From Streptomyces peucetius (GTDB lineage Bacteria; Actinomycetota; Actinomycetes; Streptomycetales; Streptomycetaceae): a DNA stretch of 64,000 bases. The DNA is taken from positions 496,001-560,000 of the forward strand of contig NZ_CP107567.1 of NCBI RefSeq assembly GCF_025854275.1, read 5' to 3'. The notes beneath the pieces are model-generated. The model was not told the DNA's origin. It did no database searches and saw only the letters and a program-made list of their open reading frames with translations. The translations under genes were made by a program, and so were the position numbers. This document shows positions 51,741 through 62,322 of this stretch, one piece after another (positions within the stretch are counted from its first letter, which is position 1; each line of letters begins with the position of its first letter).

Positions 51741-53366
51741 ATGTCGAACTCTCATTCTCCGCGCGTGAACGACCGGGCGCACTCGCGTCCGCGCACGACG
51801 GACTCGCACTGGATGCGCACCAGCGACACCACCTCGTACCGTCCCCTGACGGCCGACCTCGAGGTGGACGTGGCCGTCGTGGGCGGCGGGATCGCCGGGC
51901 TGTGCACGGCGTGGGAGCTGACCCGTGAGGGCGGCCGGTCGGTGGTGGTGCTCGAGGCGGACCGGATCGCGGCCGGTGTCACGGGCTTCACGACGGCGAA
52001 GGTGACGGCGCAGCACGGCATGGTCTACGACCGGCTGCGGCGGACCAGGGGCGTTGAGGGCGCCCGGCTGTACGCCCGATCCCAGCAGGCGGCCGTCGAA
52101 CGTGTGGCGGAGGTCGCCTCCGTACTCGACATCGACTGCGAGTTCGAGCGCGGCCCGTCCTATGTCTACTCCAGGGACATGGCCGAGCGCCCGGCGCTGC
52201 GGAGCGAGGCGGAGGCCGCGGCCGAGGCGGGTCTGGACGCGGCGTACGTGGAGGACACGGGCCTGCCGTTCCCGGTCGCCGGAGCGGTACGGGTGGCGGA
52301 GCAGGCCCGGTTCCACCCCCGTAAGTACCTGCTCGGTCTGGCCCGCGACCTGACCGCGTACGGCAACACCATCCATGAGCGGACCCGGGTGACGGGGCTG
52401 CACGAGGGCACCCCCTGCCGGCTCACCACGGAGGGCGGCTTCACGGTGACCGCCCGCGACGTCGTCGTCGCCACGCACTTCCCCGTCTTCGACCGGGCGC
52501 TGCTGTTCGCCCGGATGTCGCCCCGCCGGGAACTGGTCGTGGCCGCCCCGCTGCCCGCCGACCGGGACCCGGACGGCATGTACATCACCGAGGACGGCGC
52601 GAAGCGGTCGGTGCGGACGGCCCCGCTGGGCGACGGCCGCCGGCTGCTGATCGTCACCGGGGAGACCTTCACGCCGGGCACGGCGGACGTCCCGGAGCGG
52701 TTCGAGCGCCTCGACGAGTGGATGCATACGCATTTCGCCGTGGAGGAGACCCGGTACCGCTGGGCCGCGCAGGACAACGATCCGAGCGACCGGGTGCCGC
52801 TGATCGGGCCCTTCCATCCGGCGGCCCGGCACACCTATGTGGCCACGGGCTTCGGCGGGTGGGGCATGAGTGGCGGCGTGCTGGCCGGGCGGCTGCTGAC
52901 CGATCTGATCTGCGCGATGAAACCCCCGTGGGCGGACCTGTACGATCCCCGGCGGCTGTGGAGCACCCTGCGGGAGGCTCCGACCCTGCTCTCCCAGCAG
53001 GCGGAGGTCGGCAAGCACTTCGTCGGCGACCGGCTGCGGACCACCCACGTGGACTCCGCCTCGGACATCGCGCCGGGGAGCGGTGCGGTGGTGCGCCTGA
53101 ACGGGCAGCGCTGCGCCGTCTACCGCGACGACGACGGCGGCTGCCACGCGGTGTCGGCCCGCTGCACCCATCTGGGGTGCCTGGTCGCGTTCAACGAGGC
53201 GGAACGGAGCTGGGACTGCCCCTGCCACGGTTCGAGGTACGGCGTGGACGGCTCGGTGCTGCAGGGCCCGGCGGTCCGGCCCCTCGAACAGCGTCACATC
53301 GTCGGCTCCGACAGCTCCGACAGCTCCGACAGCTCTGCCGGCTCGGACAGCCCTGACGAAGCGTGA
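51741..53366 (+). CDS. FAD-dependent oxidoreductase with C-terminal Rieske domain
   Basis: 541 residues from ATG 51741 (51813 is possible). [20 protein letters not shown] is the dinucleotide-binding GxGxx[20 protein letters not shown] is the DAO substrate-side block, and [20 protein letters not shown] ends the FAD domain. The C-terminal Rieske domain has CTHLGCLV and CPCHGSRYG (C-x-H and C-x2-H). The last 20 residues are a tandem SSD repeat ([11 protein letters not shown]). It is the soluble fusion family of unknown substrate, often called glycine/D-amino-acid oxidase-Rieske. It precedes the molybdenum hydroxylase operon by 80 bp. Confidence 0.9.
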   Translation: MSNSHSPRVNDRAHSRPRTTDSHWMRTSDTTSYRPLTADLEVDVAVVGGGIAGLCTAWELTREGGRSVVVLEADRIAAGVTGFTTAKVTAQHGMVYDRLRRTRGVEGARLYARSQQAAVERVAEVASVLDIDCEFERGPSYVYSRDMAERPALRSEAEAAAEAGLDAAYVEDTGLPFPVAGAVRVAEQARFHPRKYLLGLARDLTAYGNTIHERTRVTGLHEGTPCRLTTEGGFTVTARDVVVATHFPVFDRALLFARMSPRRELVVAAPLPADRDPDGMYITEDGAKRSVRTAPLGDGRRLLIVTGETFTPGTADVPERFERLDEWMHTHFAVEETRYRWAAQDNDPSDRVPLIGPFHPAARHTYVATGFGGWGMSGGVLAGRLLTDLICAMKPPWADLYDPRRLWSTLREAPTLLSQQAEVGKHFVGDRLRTTHVDSASDIAPGSGAVVRLNGQRCAVYRDDDGGCHAVSARCTHLGCLVAFNEAERSWDCPCHGSRYGVDGSVLQGPAVRPLEQRHIVGSDSSDSSDSSAGSDSPDEA

Positions 53367-53445
53367 ACCTCCGAACCGCGCGATCGGTCACGGACTGGTA
53401 GGAAAGACAGCAAAACGTCATCACCCGACCGGAAAGGGCTGCGGC

Positions 53446-54005
<560 letters not shown>

Positions 54006-54009
<4 letters not shown>

Positions 54010-55013
54010 AGCCCTTCGCCTATGTCCGACCCGGCACGGCCGCGGAGGCCGTCGCCGCGTTCGCCGCGCACACGGGGGCGCAGTACCTCGCGGGCGGCAC
54101 GAACCTCGTCGACCTGATGAAGCTGGGGGTCGCGACGCCCGACGTGCTCATCGACGTGAGCCGGCTGCCGCTCGACACGGTGGAGGGCGTACCGGGAGGC
54201 GGTCTCCTCATCGGCGCCGCCGTGCGCAACAGCGATCTGGCGGCGCATCCGGCGGTCCGGACGCGCTACTTCGCGCTGTCGCAGGCGCTGCTCGCCGGGG
54301 CCTCGGGGCAGTTGCGCAACGCGGCGACGACCGGGGGGAACCTGCTCCAGCGCACCCGCTGCACGTACTTCCAGGACATCTCCAAGCCCTGCAACAAGCG
54401 CGCGCCGGGCACCGGCTGCCCCGCCAGGGAAGGGGTCCACCGCGACCTCGCCGTGCTGGGCCACTCCGAGCACTGTGTCGCCACCCATCCCTCGGACATG
54501 GCCGTGGCACTCGCCGCGTTCGACGCCACGGTCCATCTGCACTCGACGGACGGGGACCGGTCGCTGCCGGTCACCGACTTCCACCGGCTGCCCGGGGACC
54601 GTCCCCAGGTGGACACCGAGCTCCGTACGGGTGAGCTGGTCACCGGTGTGGAGCTGCCGCCGGTGCCGGCCGGCGCGCGGTCGGCCTACCGCAAGGCCCG
54701 CGACCGTGCGTCGTTCGCCTTCGCCCTCGTCTCCGTCGCCGCGGTCCTCGCGGTCGAGGACGGGCGGGTCCGGCACGCGGCGCTGGCCTTCGGCGGCCTC
54801 GCCCACCGGCCGTGGCGCGCGCACCGGGCGGAGGAGCGGCTCGCCGGCGCCCTCGTGAGCCGGGAGACCTTCGTCCGGGCGGCGGAGGCGGAGCTGGTGG
54901 CGGCGCGGCCGCTGCGGGACAACGCGTTCAAGGTGCGGCTCGCCCGCAATCTCGCGGTCGACGTGCTCAGCGGACTGGCCGCCGGAACCGACGGCACCGG
55001 GGAGCCGTCATGA
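54006..55013 (+). CDS. Molybdenum hydroxylase, FAD-binding subunit (PaoB/YagS-type)
   Basis: 335 residues from GTG 54006. [17 protein letters not shown] is the FAD pyrophosphate loop of the CO-dehydrogenase flavoprotein fold, and the insertion [20 protein letters not shown] likely holds the extra [4Fe-4S] cluster typical of the PaoB type. The C-terminal part has [20 protein letters not shown]. It passes electrons from the Fe-S subunit; overlaps both neighbours by 4 bp (GTGA, ATGA). Confidence 0.92.
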
Positions 55014-57139
55014 GCCGGGCGGCCACCACCGTGCTGGGCGCCCCCGTGGAACGGCGGGAGGGCCGGGAGAAGGTGGCCGGCCACGCCCGTTACGCCGCCG
55101 AGCACACGCCGTCGGGCTGTGCGTACGGCTGGCCGGTGCCCGCCGCCGTCGCCAGGGGCCGGGTGACGGCCCTCCACACGGCCGAGGTGCTCGAGCTGCC
55201 CGGCGTGATCGAGGTGCTCAGCCACGAGAACGCGCCCCGTCTCGGGGAGCCGGACGATCCGACGCTCCGGCTGCTCCAGGACGACCGTGTCCCGCACCGC
55301 GGCTGGCACATCGCCCTGGTCGTGGCCGATACCCTCGAGAACGCCCGCGCGGCCGCCGTCGCCCTGCGCGTCGACTACGCGACCGAGGAGCACGACGTAC
55401 TGCTCACCGACCGGCACCCGGGGCTGTACACGCCAGAGGAGGCCAACGGCGGCTACCCGGCGGTACGCGAACGGGGCGACTTCGAGGGCGCGTACGCGGC
55501 GGCCGGGGTCCGCGTCGACACCTCGTACAGCCTCACCGCTCTGCACAACCATCCGATGGAGCCGCACGCCGCCACCGCGCACTGGCACGACGGCCGGCTG
55601 ACCGTGTGGGACTCCAGTCAGGGCTCGGGTTCCGTCAGGGACGCCCTCGCCCAGCTGTTCGGGCTGGACAGGACGCAGGTCACCGCGGTGTCGGAGCACG
55701 TCGGCGGCGGCTTCGGGTCCAAGGGGACGCCGCGGCCGCCGGTGGTGCTGGCGGCGATGGCCGCCCGTCACACCGGGCGCCCCGTCAAGGTGTCGCTGCC
55801 GCGGCGTCAGATGCCCGCGGTCGTCGGGCACCGGGCGCCGACGCTGCATCATGTCCGGCTCGGCGCCGGTGCGGACGGACGGATCACGGCGCTCGCCCAC
55901 GAGGTGGTCACCCAGACGTCACGGGTGAAGGAGTTCGTGGAACAGGCGGCGGTGCCCGCCCGGGTCATGTACGTCTCCCCCAACAGCCGCACCGTGCACC
56001 GGGTGACCTCGCTGGACGTGCCGACCCCGTCGTGGATGCGGGCACCGGGCGAGACACCCGGGATGTACGCCCTGGAGTGCGCGATGGACGAACTCGCCGT
56101 CGCCACCGGACTGGACCCGGTCGAGCTGCGGCTGCGCAACGAACCGGACACCGAACCCGACTCGGGCCTGCCGTTCAGCAGCAGGCATCTCGCCGAGTGT
56201 TTCCGCGTCGGCCGGGACCTCTTCGGCTGGCAGCACCGCGTCGACGCCCCCGGTGTCACCAGGGAGGGTGATCTGCTGCTCGGCACCGGAGTCGCGGCGA
56301 GCACCTACCCCGTGTACATCACGCCTTCCTCCGCCACGGCCCACGCGGGCCGCGACGGCATCCACCGGATCCGGGTCAACGCCACCGACATCGGCACCGG
56401 GGCGAGGACCGTGCTCGCGCAGATCGCGGCCGAGGCGCTGGACGTGCCCCTGGAGTCCGTGTCCGTCGAGATCGGCAGCTCGGACCTGCCGCGGGCTCCG
56501 CTGGCCGGCGGCTCCTCCGGCACGGCGTCGTGGGGCTGGGCGGTCCACAAGGCCGGTGCGCTGCTGGCCGAACGCCTCGCGGAGCTGGGCGGGGAGCTGC
56601 CGGCGGAGGGCGTGACCGTCACGGCCGACACCCGGGAGGAGACCTCGGCGGAGCCCACGCACGCCCGGCACGCGTTCGGCGCCGTGTTCTGCGAGGTGCA
56701 GGTCGACACCGTGACGGGCGAGGTGGCGGTACGCCGGATGCTCGGCGTGTACGCGGCGGGCCGCATCCTCAACGCCCGTACCGCGCGCTCCCAGTTCATC
56801 GGCGGGATGACGATGGGCATCGGGATGGCGCTGATGGAGGGCAGCACGATGGACGAGCGGTTCGGGGACTACGCGGAGTGCGACCTGGCGTCGTACCACG
56901 TGCCCGTCTGCGCCGACGTCCACTCGATCGACGCGCGGTGGATCGAGGAGGACGATCCGCACCTCAACCCGATGGGCAGCAAGGGAATCGGCGAGATCGG
57001 CATCGTAGGCACCGCCGCGGCCGTGGCCAACGCGGTGCGTCATGCGACGGGCGTCCGGCTGAAGGAACTGCCGCTCACCCCCGACAAGGTGCTGGAGGCG
57101 CTCGAGGGACCGGCGGCTACCGGGGTCCCAGGCCGCTGA
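55010..57139 (+). CDS. Molybdenum hydroxylase, catalytic molybdopterin subunit (PaoC/YagR-type)
   Basis: 709 residues from ATG 55010. HVGGGFGSKGTPRPPVVLAA is the molybdopterin-pocket GGGFG block, GSSGTASWGWAVHKAGAL belongs to the family core, and GSKGIGEIGIVGTAAAVANA holds the catalytic Glu. The full-length Ald_Xan_dh domains are present. It would oxidise an aromatic or aliphatic aldehyde (or a purine); the substrate cannot be fixed. Its cofactor is probably molybdopterin cytosine dinucleotide. It is the last gene of the operon; its end overlaps the converging glycosylase gene by 23 bp. Confidence 0.93.
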   Translation: MSRAATTVLGAPVERREGREKVAGHARYAAEHTPSGCAYGWPVPAAVARGRVTALHTAEVLELPGVIEVLSHENAPRLGEPDDPTLRLLQDDRVPHRGWHIALVVADTLENARAAAVALRVDYATEEHDVLLTDRHPGLYTPEEANGGYPAVRERGDFEGAYAAAGVRVDTSYSLTALHNHPMEPHAATAHWHDGRLTVWDSSQGSGSVRDALAQLFGLDRTQVTAVSEHVGGGFGSKGTPRPPVVLAAMAARHTGRPVKVSLPRRQMPAVVGHRAPTLHHVRLGAGADGRITALAHEVVTQTSRVKEFVEQAAVPARVMYVSPNSRTVHRVTSLDVPTPSWMRAPGETPGMYALECAMDELAVATGLDPVELRLRNEPDTEPDSGLPFSSRHLAECFRVGRDLFGWQHRVDAPGVTREGDLLLGTGVAASTYPVYITPSSATAHAGRDGIHRIRVNATDIGTGARTVLAQIAAEALDVPLESVSVEIGSSDLPRAPLAGGSSGTASWGWAVHKAGALLAERLAELGGELPAEGVTVTADTREETSAEPTHARHAFGAVFCEVQVDTVTGEVAVRRMLGVYAAGRILNARTARSQFIGGMTMGIGMALMEGSTMDERFGDYAECDLASYHVPVCADVHSIDARWIEEDDPHLNPMGSKGIGEIGIVGTAAAVANAVRHATGVRLKELPLTPDKVLEALEGPAATGVPGR

Positions 57140-57896
57140 CACCCGCGGCGCGCCCGAGCACGTCGACGAGCATCGGGAAGGTGAGCCGCCGCGTGAACAC
57201 GTTGCGCCTGCTCGGGTGGTAGCACCCCAGCAGGTGGAGTTCCGGCCGGTCGCCGGCGCCGGGCAGTACGACATGAGCGCCGTGCCCGAACACCGGGCGC
57301 GGCCTGGGCAGTCGGTACCCGGCGGCATCCAGGACGGGCAGCAGCGCCTGCCAGCCGAAGCCGCCGAGGACGACGACGGCGCGCAGACCTGTCAGCAGCG
57401 ACAGCTCCCGCGCGAGCCACGGGCGGCAGGTGTTCCGCTCGCCGGGCGTGGGCCGGTTCTGGGGCGGGGCGCAGTGGACGGGCGCGGTGACGCGTACGCC
57501 GTGCAGGACGAGGCCGTCGCCGCGGTGCGTGGACATCGGCTGCGAAGCGAGGCCGACGGCGTGCAGGGCGGCGAAGAGCACGGCACCGGAGTCGTCGCCG
57601 GTGAACATGCGGCCGGTGCGGTTGCCGCCGTGCGCGGCGGGGGCGAGTCCCACGACGGCGAGCGACGCGTCGGCGGGGCCGAAGCCGGGCACCGGCCTGC
57701 CCCAGTACTCCCATGCGGCGAACGCCGCCCGCCGGGTCCCGGCGACCTGTTCCCGCCACGCCACCAGCCGGGGGCAGGCACAGCACCGGCTGACGGCCGC
57801 GTCCAGTTCGTCGAGGCCGGTGCAGTGCGGGGCCGTCCGGCCGGGGAAGTCCTCGCTTGCCGGTTCGGGGGGCGGGGCGGGCGGGTGGCCGGTCAT
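57117..57896 (-). CDS. Uracil-DNA glycosylase, family 5 (UDGb-type)
   Basis: 259 residues. VVGLAPAAHGGNRTGRMFTG-D is the family-5 active-site loop (A-P-A-A-H), and LLGCYHPSRRNVFTRRLTFP the second motif. Cysteines CCACP and CRPWL (and CAPP) fit the [4Fe-4S] cluster of this family. It removes uracil, hypoxanthine and other deaminated bases from DNA. Monocistronic; converges with the hydroxylase. Confidence 0.9.
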   Translation of the reverse strand: MTGHPPAPPPEPASEDFPGRTAPHCTGLDELDAAVSRCCACPRLVAWREQVAGTRRAAFAAWEYWGRPVPGFGPADASLAVVGLAPAAHGGNRTGRMFTGDDSGAVLFAALHAVGLASQPMSTHRGDGLVLHGVRVTAPVHCAPPQNRPTPGERNTCRPWLARELSLLTGLRAVVVLGGFGWQALLPVLDAAGYRLPRPRPVFGHGAHVVLPGAGDRPELHLLGCYHPSRRNVFTRRLTFPMLVDVLGRAAGVSGLGPR

Positions 57897-57933
57897 GGGT
57901 CCACGCTAGGGCCTTCGCGACGGATGCGTCCGG

Positions 57934-60438
57934 TCAGGCCGGTGCCGACCAGCGGGCGGCGAGGAGCAGGGCGATGTCGTCGGGACGGTCGGCGGTCTGC
58001 CGGGCCGCGTTGATCAGCCGGTCCGCGGTGTCCGCCAGCGGGCCGGAGCCCATGTCGGACAGGGTGCGGCGCAGCCGTTCGATGCCGAGATCGATGTCGA
58101 TCCCGGGCTGTTCGACGAGGCCGTCGGTGAAGAGGGCGAGCACCGCGCCGGGTTCCAGGGTCAGCTCCGTCACCGGATAGACGGCATCGGCGTCGACACC
58201 CAGGACGATGCCGCCGGGCAGGTCGAGGACCTCGGTGTTTCCGTCCGGGTGCCGCAGCAGGGGCTGGAGGTGGCCGGCGCGGACGGCCCGGCAGCGGCCT
58301 GTGGCCGGGTCGAGCACGATGTAGCAGCAGCTGGCGAACAGCCCGGGGTCGAGGTCGATCATCAGCCGGTTCGTTCCGGTCATCACCTCCACTGGGGTGT
58401 GCCCGCTGACGGCGAGTGCCCTGACGGCGCTGCGCAGTTGCCCCATGGTGGCGGCGGCCTGCACACCGTGTCCCTGTACGTCGCCGATGATCAGCGCCGG
58501 TATTCCGCCGGTGTCGATGACGTCGTACCAGTCGCCGCCGACGTCCATGCCCTGGGTGCCCGCGAGGTACCGGCCCACGGTGTCGAGCCGCTCCACCACG
58601 GGCAGCCGGTGCGGCAGCAGCGCGTCCTGGAGACCACGGGCGAGCGCCGCCTCGGTGTCGTAGCGCTGGGCGCGCTCGAGGGCCTGGGCGATGAGTCCGG
58701 CGAGCGCGGTGAGGACCGTCCGCTCCTCCGGGCTGAAGCCACGGGGCTGGTCGAAGCCGAGGATGCACGAGCCGACGGGGCGACCGGAGGCTATCAGCGG
58801 CAGAAACGCCCTGGCCCCGACGTGGGCGTCGAGAGGGATGCCGGGGTAGGCGCCGGCGAGATGCTGCATCGACTCGAAGAAGAGGGGCCGGCCGGAGGTG
58901 AGGGTCTCGACGCCCGGCAGCTTGGCGTCGAGTCCCACGCCGTCGAAGCGGTTGAGGAACCCCTTCGGAAACCCGGTCTCCCAGGCGAGGTGGAGATGAC
59001 GGTTGCTCAGCAGGTAGATCGCGAGCTGGCGGCCTCCGAAGGCGGGCAGCAGCTCTTCGGTGACCACGGCGGAGACCTGACGGGCCGTGACCGCCTCGGT
59101 CAGCGCGATGGCGAGGGCGACCGGGCGGTACAGGGCCACGGCCCGGTCCGCCGGTGATCCGATACCGCCTCCGGGCCTGACCATGGAGCTGGGTACGTAG
59201 GCGGGCTGCTCTCCGCGGGTGAGCGTGACGGTCAGCCCGTCGATGCCCGGGTGGAGGGCGACCGAGAGCCATTCGTCGGTGTGCCGGACGAGGAAGTGGA
59301 CCGGGTCGGGGGACAGCAGCGCGGCCCGGTAGTGATCCTCGTGAGCGGGCCCGAACAGGTCGACGGCTTCCCACAGGACGCGTCCGATCAGGTCGGTCCG
59401 CTGCCTGCCGAGGAGGTGTTCCGCGCTGTCGTTCATATAGGTGATGCGGCCCAGGCGGTCGAGCGAGCAGACGCCGAAGGGAAGCCGGTCGGCGGATTCG
59501 GCGACGACGGGGCCGGCGCCGAGGTCGATGAGGTAACCGCCCAGGTGCGTGGCCCCCGTCCCGTCGGGTTCGCGGTGGCGGCGGCCGTTGAGTTCGAGCA
59601 GATGCGGCCGGCCGTCGGCTCCCTGGAGCCGCATCCTGCGGGTCACCGGCTGGTCCGACTCGGCGGACCGCCGGCCGAGTGCCCACAGCCCGTAGGCGTC
59701 CTCCGGTTCCATCCGCGCGGCCACCGCCTCCGCGGTGAGGGGGAGGTCCTCCGGCCGTACGCCGAGGATGGCGCGCCAGCCGTCGTCGCCGGTCACGGTG
59801 CCGGCCTCGAGGTCCCAGTCGAACGCGCCGATGCGCAGCGGCGGTGAGGTGAGGGACTGCAGGGTCACGGCGAGCGGTTCCGCGTCCCACTCGATGCGTG
59901 GCCGGTGCGGCGCCATCTCGGCCAGTGTGGCACCGAGCCGGGTGCCCACCTGGTGGATACGCCGGCGGTCGGCGTCGGAGACCGGCGTGCCGGGGGTGGC
60001 GGGCCGCAGGACCGCGAGGACGCCGAAACACTCGCGCTCATGGGTTACCGGCACGTACAGCGAGCCGAAGGGGAACGGGAGGCCCGCCATGAGCTGCGGG
60101 TAGCGGCGCATGGCCTCCTCGGCGTCCCCGAGGTACACCGGCTGTCCGGAGCGGTAGACGTCCGAGTGGGGGAACGGCCGGTTCACATGCATGGTCCACC
60201 AGTGGCGGAACAGGTTGAGCGGAAGTCCGGCTATCACGGCGAGCCGCAGCTGCTGCGGCGATCGGGACCGCAGGTAGAGACCGCCGGCGAAGCCTCCGAC
60301 GGCCTCGACGGCGCTCACCTCCGCCTGAGCGAGGACCATGGCGAGCTCGTCCGTCTGCGGGTCGTGCCTGTCCGTGCCCGCGGGATGCGAGGCGTGCTCG
60401 GCGGGCGGCCCCGGCCCGCCCTTGCCGTACCAGGTCAC
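57934..60438 (-). CDS. GAF/PAS sensor protein with PP2C (SpoIIE-type) phosphatase domain
   Basis: 834 residues from GTG 60438 (GGGGAG upstream; ATG 60474 and a longer start to 60570 are possible). A GAF domain (about 35-180) is followed by PAS-like sections (about 200-430, with FDWDLEAGTVTGDDGWRAIL and ITYMNDSAEHLLGRQ), a second GAF (about 450-600), and a SpoIIE/PP2C phosphatase (about 620-830) with MDVGGDWYDVI, GDVQGHG, GHLQPLL and LFTDGLVE-type motifs holding the metal-binding Asp residues. Such proteins dephosphorylate anti-sigma antagonists in response to a ligand. No HATPase is fused. Confidence 0.92.
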   Translation of the reverse strand: MTWYGKGGPGPPAEHASHPAGTDRHDPQTDELAMVLAQAEVSAVEAVGGFAGGLYLRSRSPQQLRLAVIAGLPLNLFRHWWTMHVNRPFPHSDVYRSGQPVYLGDAEEAMRRYPQLMAGLPFPFGSLYVPVTHERECFGVLAVLRPATPGTPVSDADRRRIHQVGTRLGATLAEMAPHRPRIEWDAEPLAVTLQSLTSPPLRIGAFDWDLEAGTVTGDDGWRAILGVRPEDLPLTAEAVAARMEPEDAYGLWALGRRSAESDQPVTRRMRLQGADGRPHLLELNGRRHREPDGTGATHLGGYLIDLGAGPVVAESADRLPFGVCSLDRLGRITYMNDSAEHLLGRQRTDLIGRVLWEAVDLFGPAHEDHYRAALLSPDPVHFLVRHTDEWLSVALHPGIDGLTVTLTRGEQPAYVPSSMVRPGGGIGSPADRAVALYRPVALAIALTEAVTARQVSAVVTEELLPAFGGRQLAIYLLSNRHLHLAWETGFPKGFLNRFDGVGLDAKLPGVETLTSGRPLFFESMQHLAGAYPGIPLDAHVGARAFLPLIASGRPVGSCILGFDQPRGFSPEERTVLTALAGLIAQALERAQRYDTEAALARGLQDALLPHRLPVVERLDTVGRYLAGTQGMDVGGDWYDVIDTGGIPALIIGDVQGHGVQAAATMGQLRSAVRALAVSGHTPVEVMTGTNRLMIDLDPGLFASCCYIVLDPATGRCRAVRAGHLQPLLRHPDGNTEVLDLPGGIVLGVDADAVYPVTELTLEPGAVLALFTDGLVEQPGIDIDLGIERLRRTLSDMGSGPLADTADRLINAARQTADRPDDIALLLAARWSAPA

Positions 60439-60655
60439 CCTGCCAGCATGCTCCCCGGCGGCAGGGCGGCGCATCTCCTCCGGTACGGCCCCGCCGTACG
60501 GCCGCGGGGCCGGCGCGTGGCCGCACCGCACGGCACCGCACGTCACCGGCCGGCGAAACGGGCGCGGCACCGTCCACGGGTACGGACGAGCACGCTGACG
60601 AACCCGGCAAGTGGGCTATGTTGAGGACGGGCTGGACACAGAAGGGGGCACACCG

Positions 60656-61579
60656 GTGCCATCAGGGCAGCAGGAACGTGCGCAGGCGGCCGCGATCACC
60701 CCGGGTGGTCCGGTGGAGGAGCAGGAGCCCGCTCCGGCGGAGCGGGTCCTCGCACTGCTCGGCGGCCACCGGCTCTCCCCCGGTCAGCGGCGCATCGCCC
60801 AGTACATCATCGACCATCTGCCGGAGGCCGCGTTCCTGTCCATCACGGACCTCGCGGAACGTGTCGGGGTGAGCCAGCCTTCGGTGACCCGGTTCGCCAC
60901 GTCGCTGGGCTACAGCGGATACCCGGCGCTGCGGGAGGCGTTGCAGCCGATCGCGCTCAGCGCGGTCGCCGGTTCCCCGGAGAGCCGGGCGGAGATCCGC
61001 CGCAACGAACTGCAGACGGCGGTCGACGCCGAGATCCAGAACCTGGAGAACCTGCGGCGGGTTCTCGCGGACACCGACCGGGTGCTCGGCGTGGGGCGAG
61101 AGCTGGCGCTCTCGGTGCCCCTGACGGTCCTCGGGCTGCGGATCTCGGTGTCGCTCGCGGAGTACTTCGCCTATGCCGCACGCCGGATCCACCCCGATGT
61201 GCGGCTGGTGACCCGCGGCGGCAGCGTGGCCTACGACGCGCTGCTCCAGTCCCGGGCGGCCGGCGGGACGTGGGTGCTGGCCTTCGCGATGCCGCGGCAC
61301 GCCAACGAGACACTGGCGGCACTGCGGGCGGCCCGCCGCACGGGGCTGCGCGTCGCTCTGATCACCGATATGACGCTCGGGCCGCTGGTCGACGAGGCCG
61401 ATGTGACGCTGACGGCGGCGACGGGCTCGCGGCTGGTGTTCGACTCGTACGCGGCGCCGGGGGTGCTCTCGGCAGCCGTGCTCCAGGCGATGGCCGACGC
61501 GGATCCCGGTCGCACGCAGCTGCGGCTGGAGGGCTACGAGCAGGTGGCCGACCAGCACGACTTCTTCATCGACGACTGA
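60656..61579 (+). CDS. RpiR/MurR-family transcriptional regulator
   Basis: 307 residues from GTG 60656 (AAGGGGG upstream). The HTH_6 domain (about 35-100) has LSPGQRRIAQYIIDHLPEAA and AERVGVSQPSVTRFATSLGY. The C-terminal SIS domain (about 130-280) has VTRGGSVAYDALLQSRAAGG, VLAFAMPRHANETLAALRAA and VALITDMTLGPLVDEADVTL, a phosphosugar-binding fold. It senses a sugar phosphate or related ligand. The terminator at 61604 follows; the AT-rich leader downstream could be a target. Divergent from the phosphatase. Confidence 0.93.
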   Translation: MPSGQQERAQAAAITPGGPVEEQEPAPAERVLALLGGHRLSPGQRRIAQYIIDHLPEAAFLSITDLAERVGVSQPSVTRFATSLGYSGYPALREALQPIALSAVAGSPESRAEIRRNELQTAVDAEIQNLENLRRVLADTDRVLGVGRELALSVPLTVLGLRISVSLAEYFAYAARRIHPDVRLVTRGGSVAYDALLQSRAAGGTWVLAFAMPRHANETLAALRAARRTGLRVALITDMTLGPLVDEADVTLTAATGSRLVFDSYAAPGVLSAAVLQAMADADPGRTQLRLEGYEQVADQHDFFIDD

Positions 61580-61603
61580 GCCACCTGGTTTTCACAGCCC
61601 GAA

Positions 61604-61625
61604 CCGGTCTCTTACCGGACTTTTT
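61604..61625 (+). terminator. Intrinsic terminator with T-run
   Basis: CCGGT-CTCTT-ACCGG (61604-61618) is a short hairpin followed by ACTTTTT, 24 bp after the regulator's stop codon. Confidence 0.75.
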
Positions 61626-61911
61626 CATGCCCAGCGGTGCATGTAATTTTTCATACTCTTGCGTACTCGACGGTATATATATTTACTGCTTGTGGCACGG
61701 GGGCACTCCGTTGCCACGAGGGCCCGTCCGAGCCCTCCCCTCGATCGGACACCCAGGGACGGCGCTCCCTCCTCGCGCCGTCCTGAAGGTGTTCAATCCG
61801 GGCTCCGCATTCCGCCGCGGACGCCCCTCGGCGGTCCCGGTCAACCCCTGGGCCGGGACCGCCGCACCCTCTCTCGATCAGAGTTCATCGGCACCACCCG
61901 GAGCGACGACG
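61626..61911. other. AT-rich promoter region before the next gene
   Basis: About 285 bp. TTTTTCATGCCC and AATTTTTCATAC are two TTTTTCAT copies 27 bp apart, followed by GGTATATATATTTACTGC near 61665-61680, a striking AT-rich patch in this GC-rich genome and a strong candidate promoter/operator zone. No gene. Confidence 0.45.
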
Positions 61912-62298
61912 ATGTCCCAGCCCCTCTTCACGACGAGCCCGGACTGGCCCTGCCAGGTGAAAGCCCCGAGCAGTCACGACTGGGAACGCAGCGCCGCCCG
62001 CTGGCTGCGCGATCTGCTGCCCGCCCGGTACGCCGGTTACTCGACGCTCACCCGCCATCCCGTCCTGCTGGCCCGTCACGCCCAGCTCCAGGTGCAGCAC
62101 GAGATGCGGGCGGTACGGGTGGCCCTGCAGACGTCCCGGGCGGAGCTGCCCACGCTGGGCGTCGCCGAGACGGTCATCGAGAACACGATCCGGCTGTACG
62201 CCGTCGAGCTGGAGCAGCTCGGCCGCCTCGCCCGCGGTGTCAGGCTCGTCGGCGACGCGCTGCGCACGGACGGCGGCGGCACGCACCGCAGGCGGTAG
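61912..62298 (+). CDS. Conserved hypothetical protein next to the NHLP exporter
   Basis: 128 residues from ATG 61912 with GGAGCGACGACG upstream. SHDWERSAARWLRDLLPARY and AGYSTLTRHPVLLARHAQLQ, then VQHEMRAVRVALQTSRAELP and LYAVELEQLGRLARGVRLVG, are helical and basic. No known domain. It converges with the peptide exporter gene (24 bp between stops) and lies behind an AT-rich regulatory region. Confidence 0.6.
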   Translation: MSQPLFTTSPDWPCQVKAPSSHDWERSAARWLRDLLPARYAGYSTLTRHPVLLARHAQLQVQHEMRAVRVALQTSRAELPTLGVAETVIENTIRLYAVELEQLGRLARGVRLVGDALRTDGGGTHRRR

Positions 62299-62322
62299 CC
62301 CCCGGGCGGCCCGGCGGCCCGG

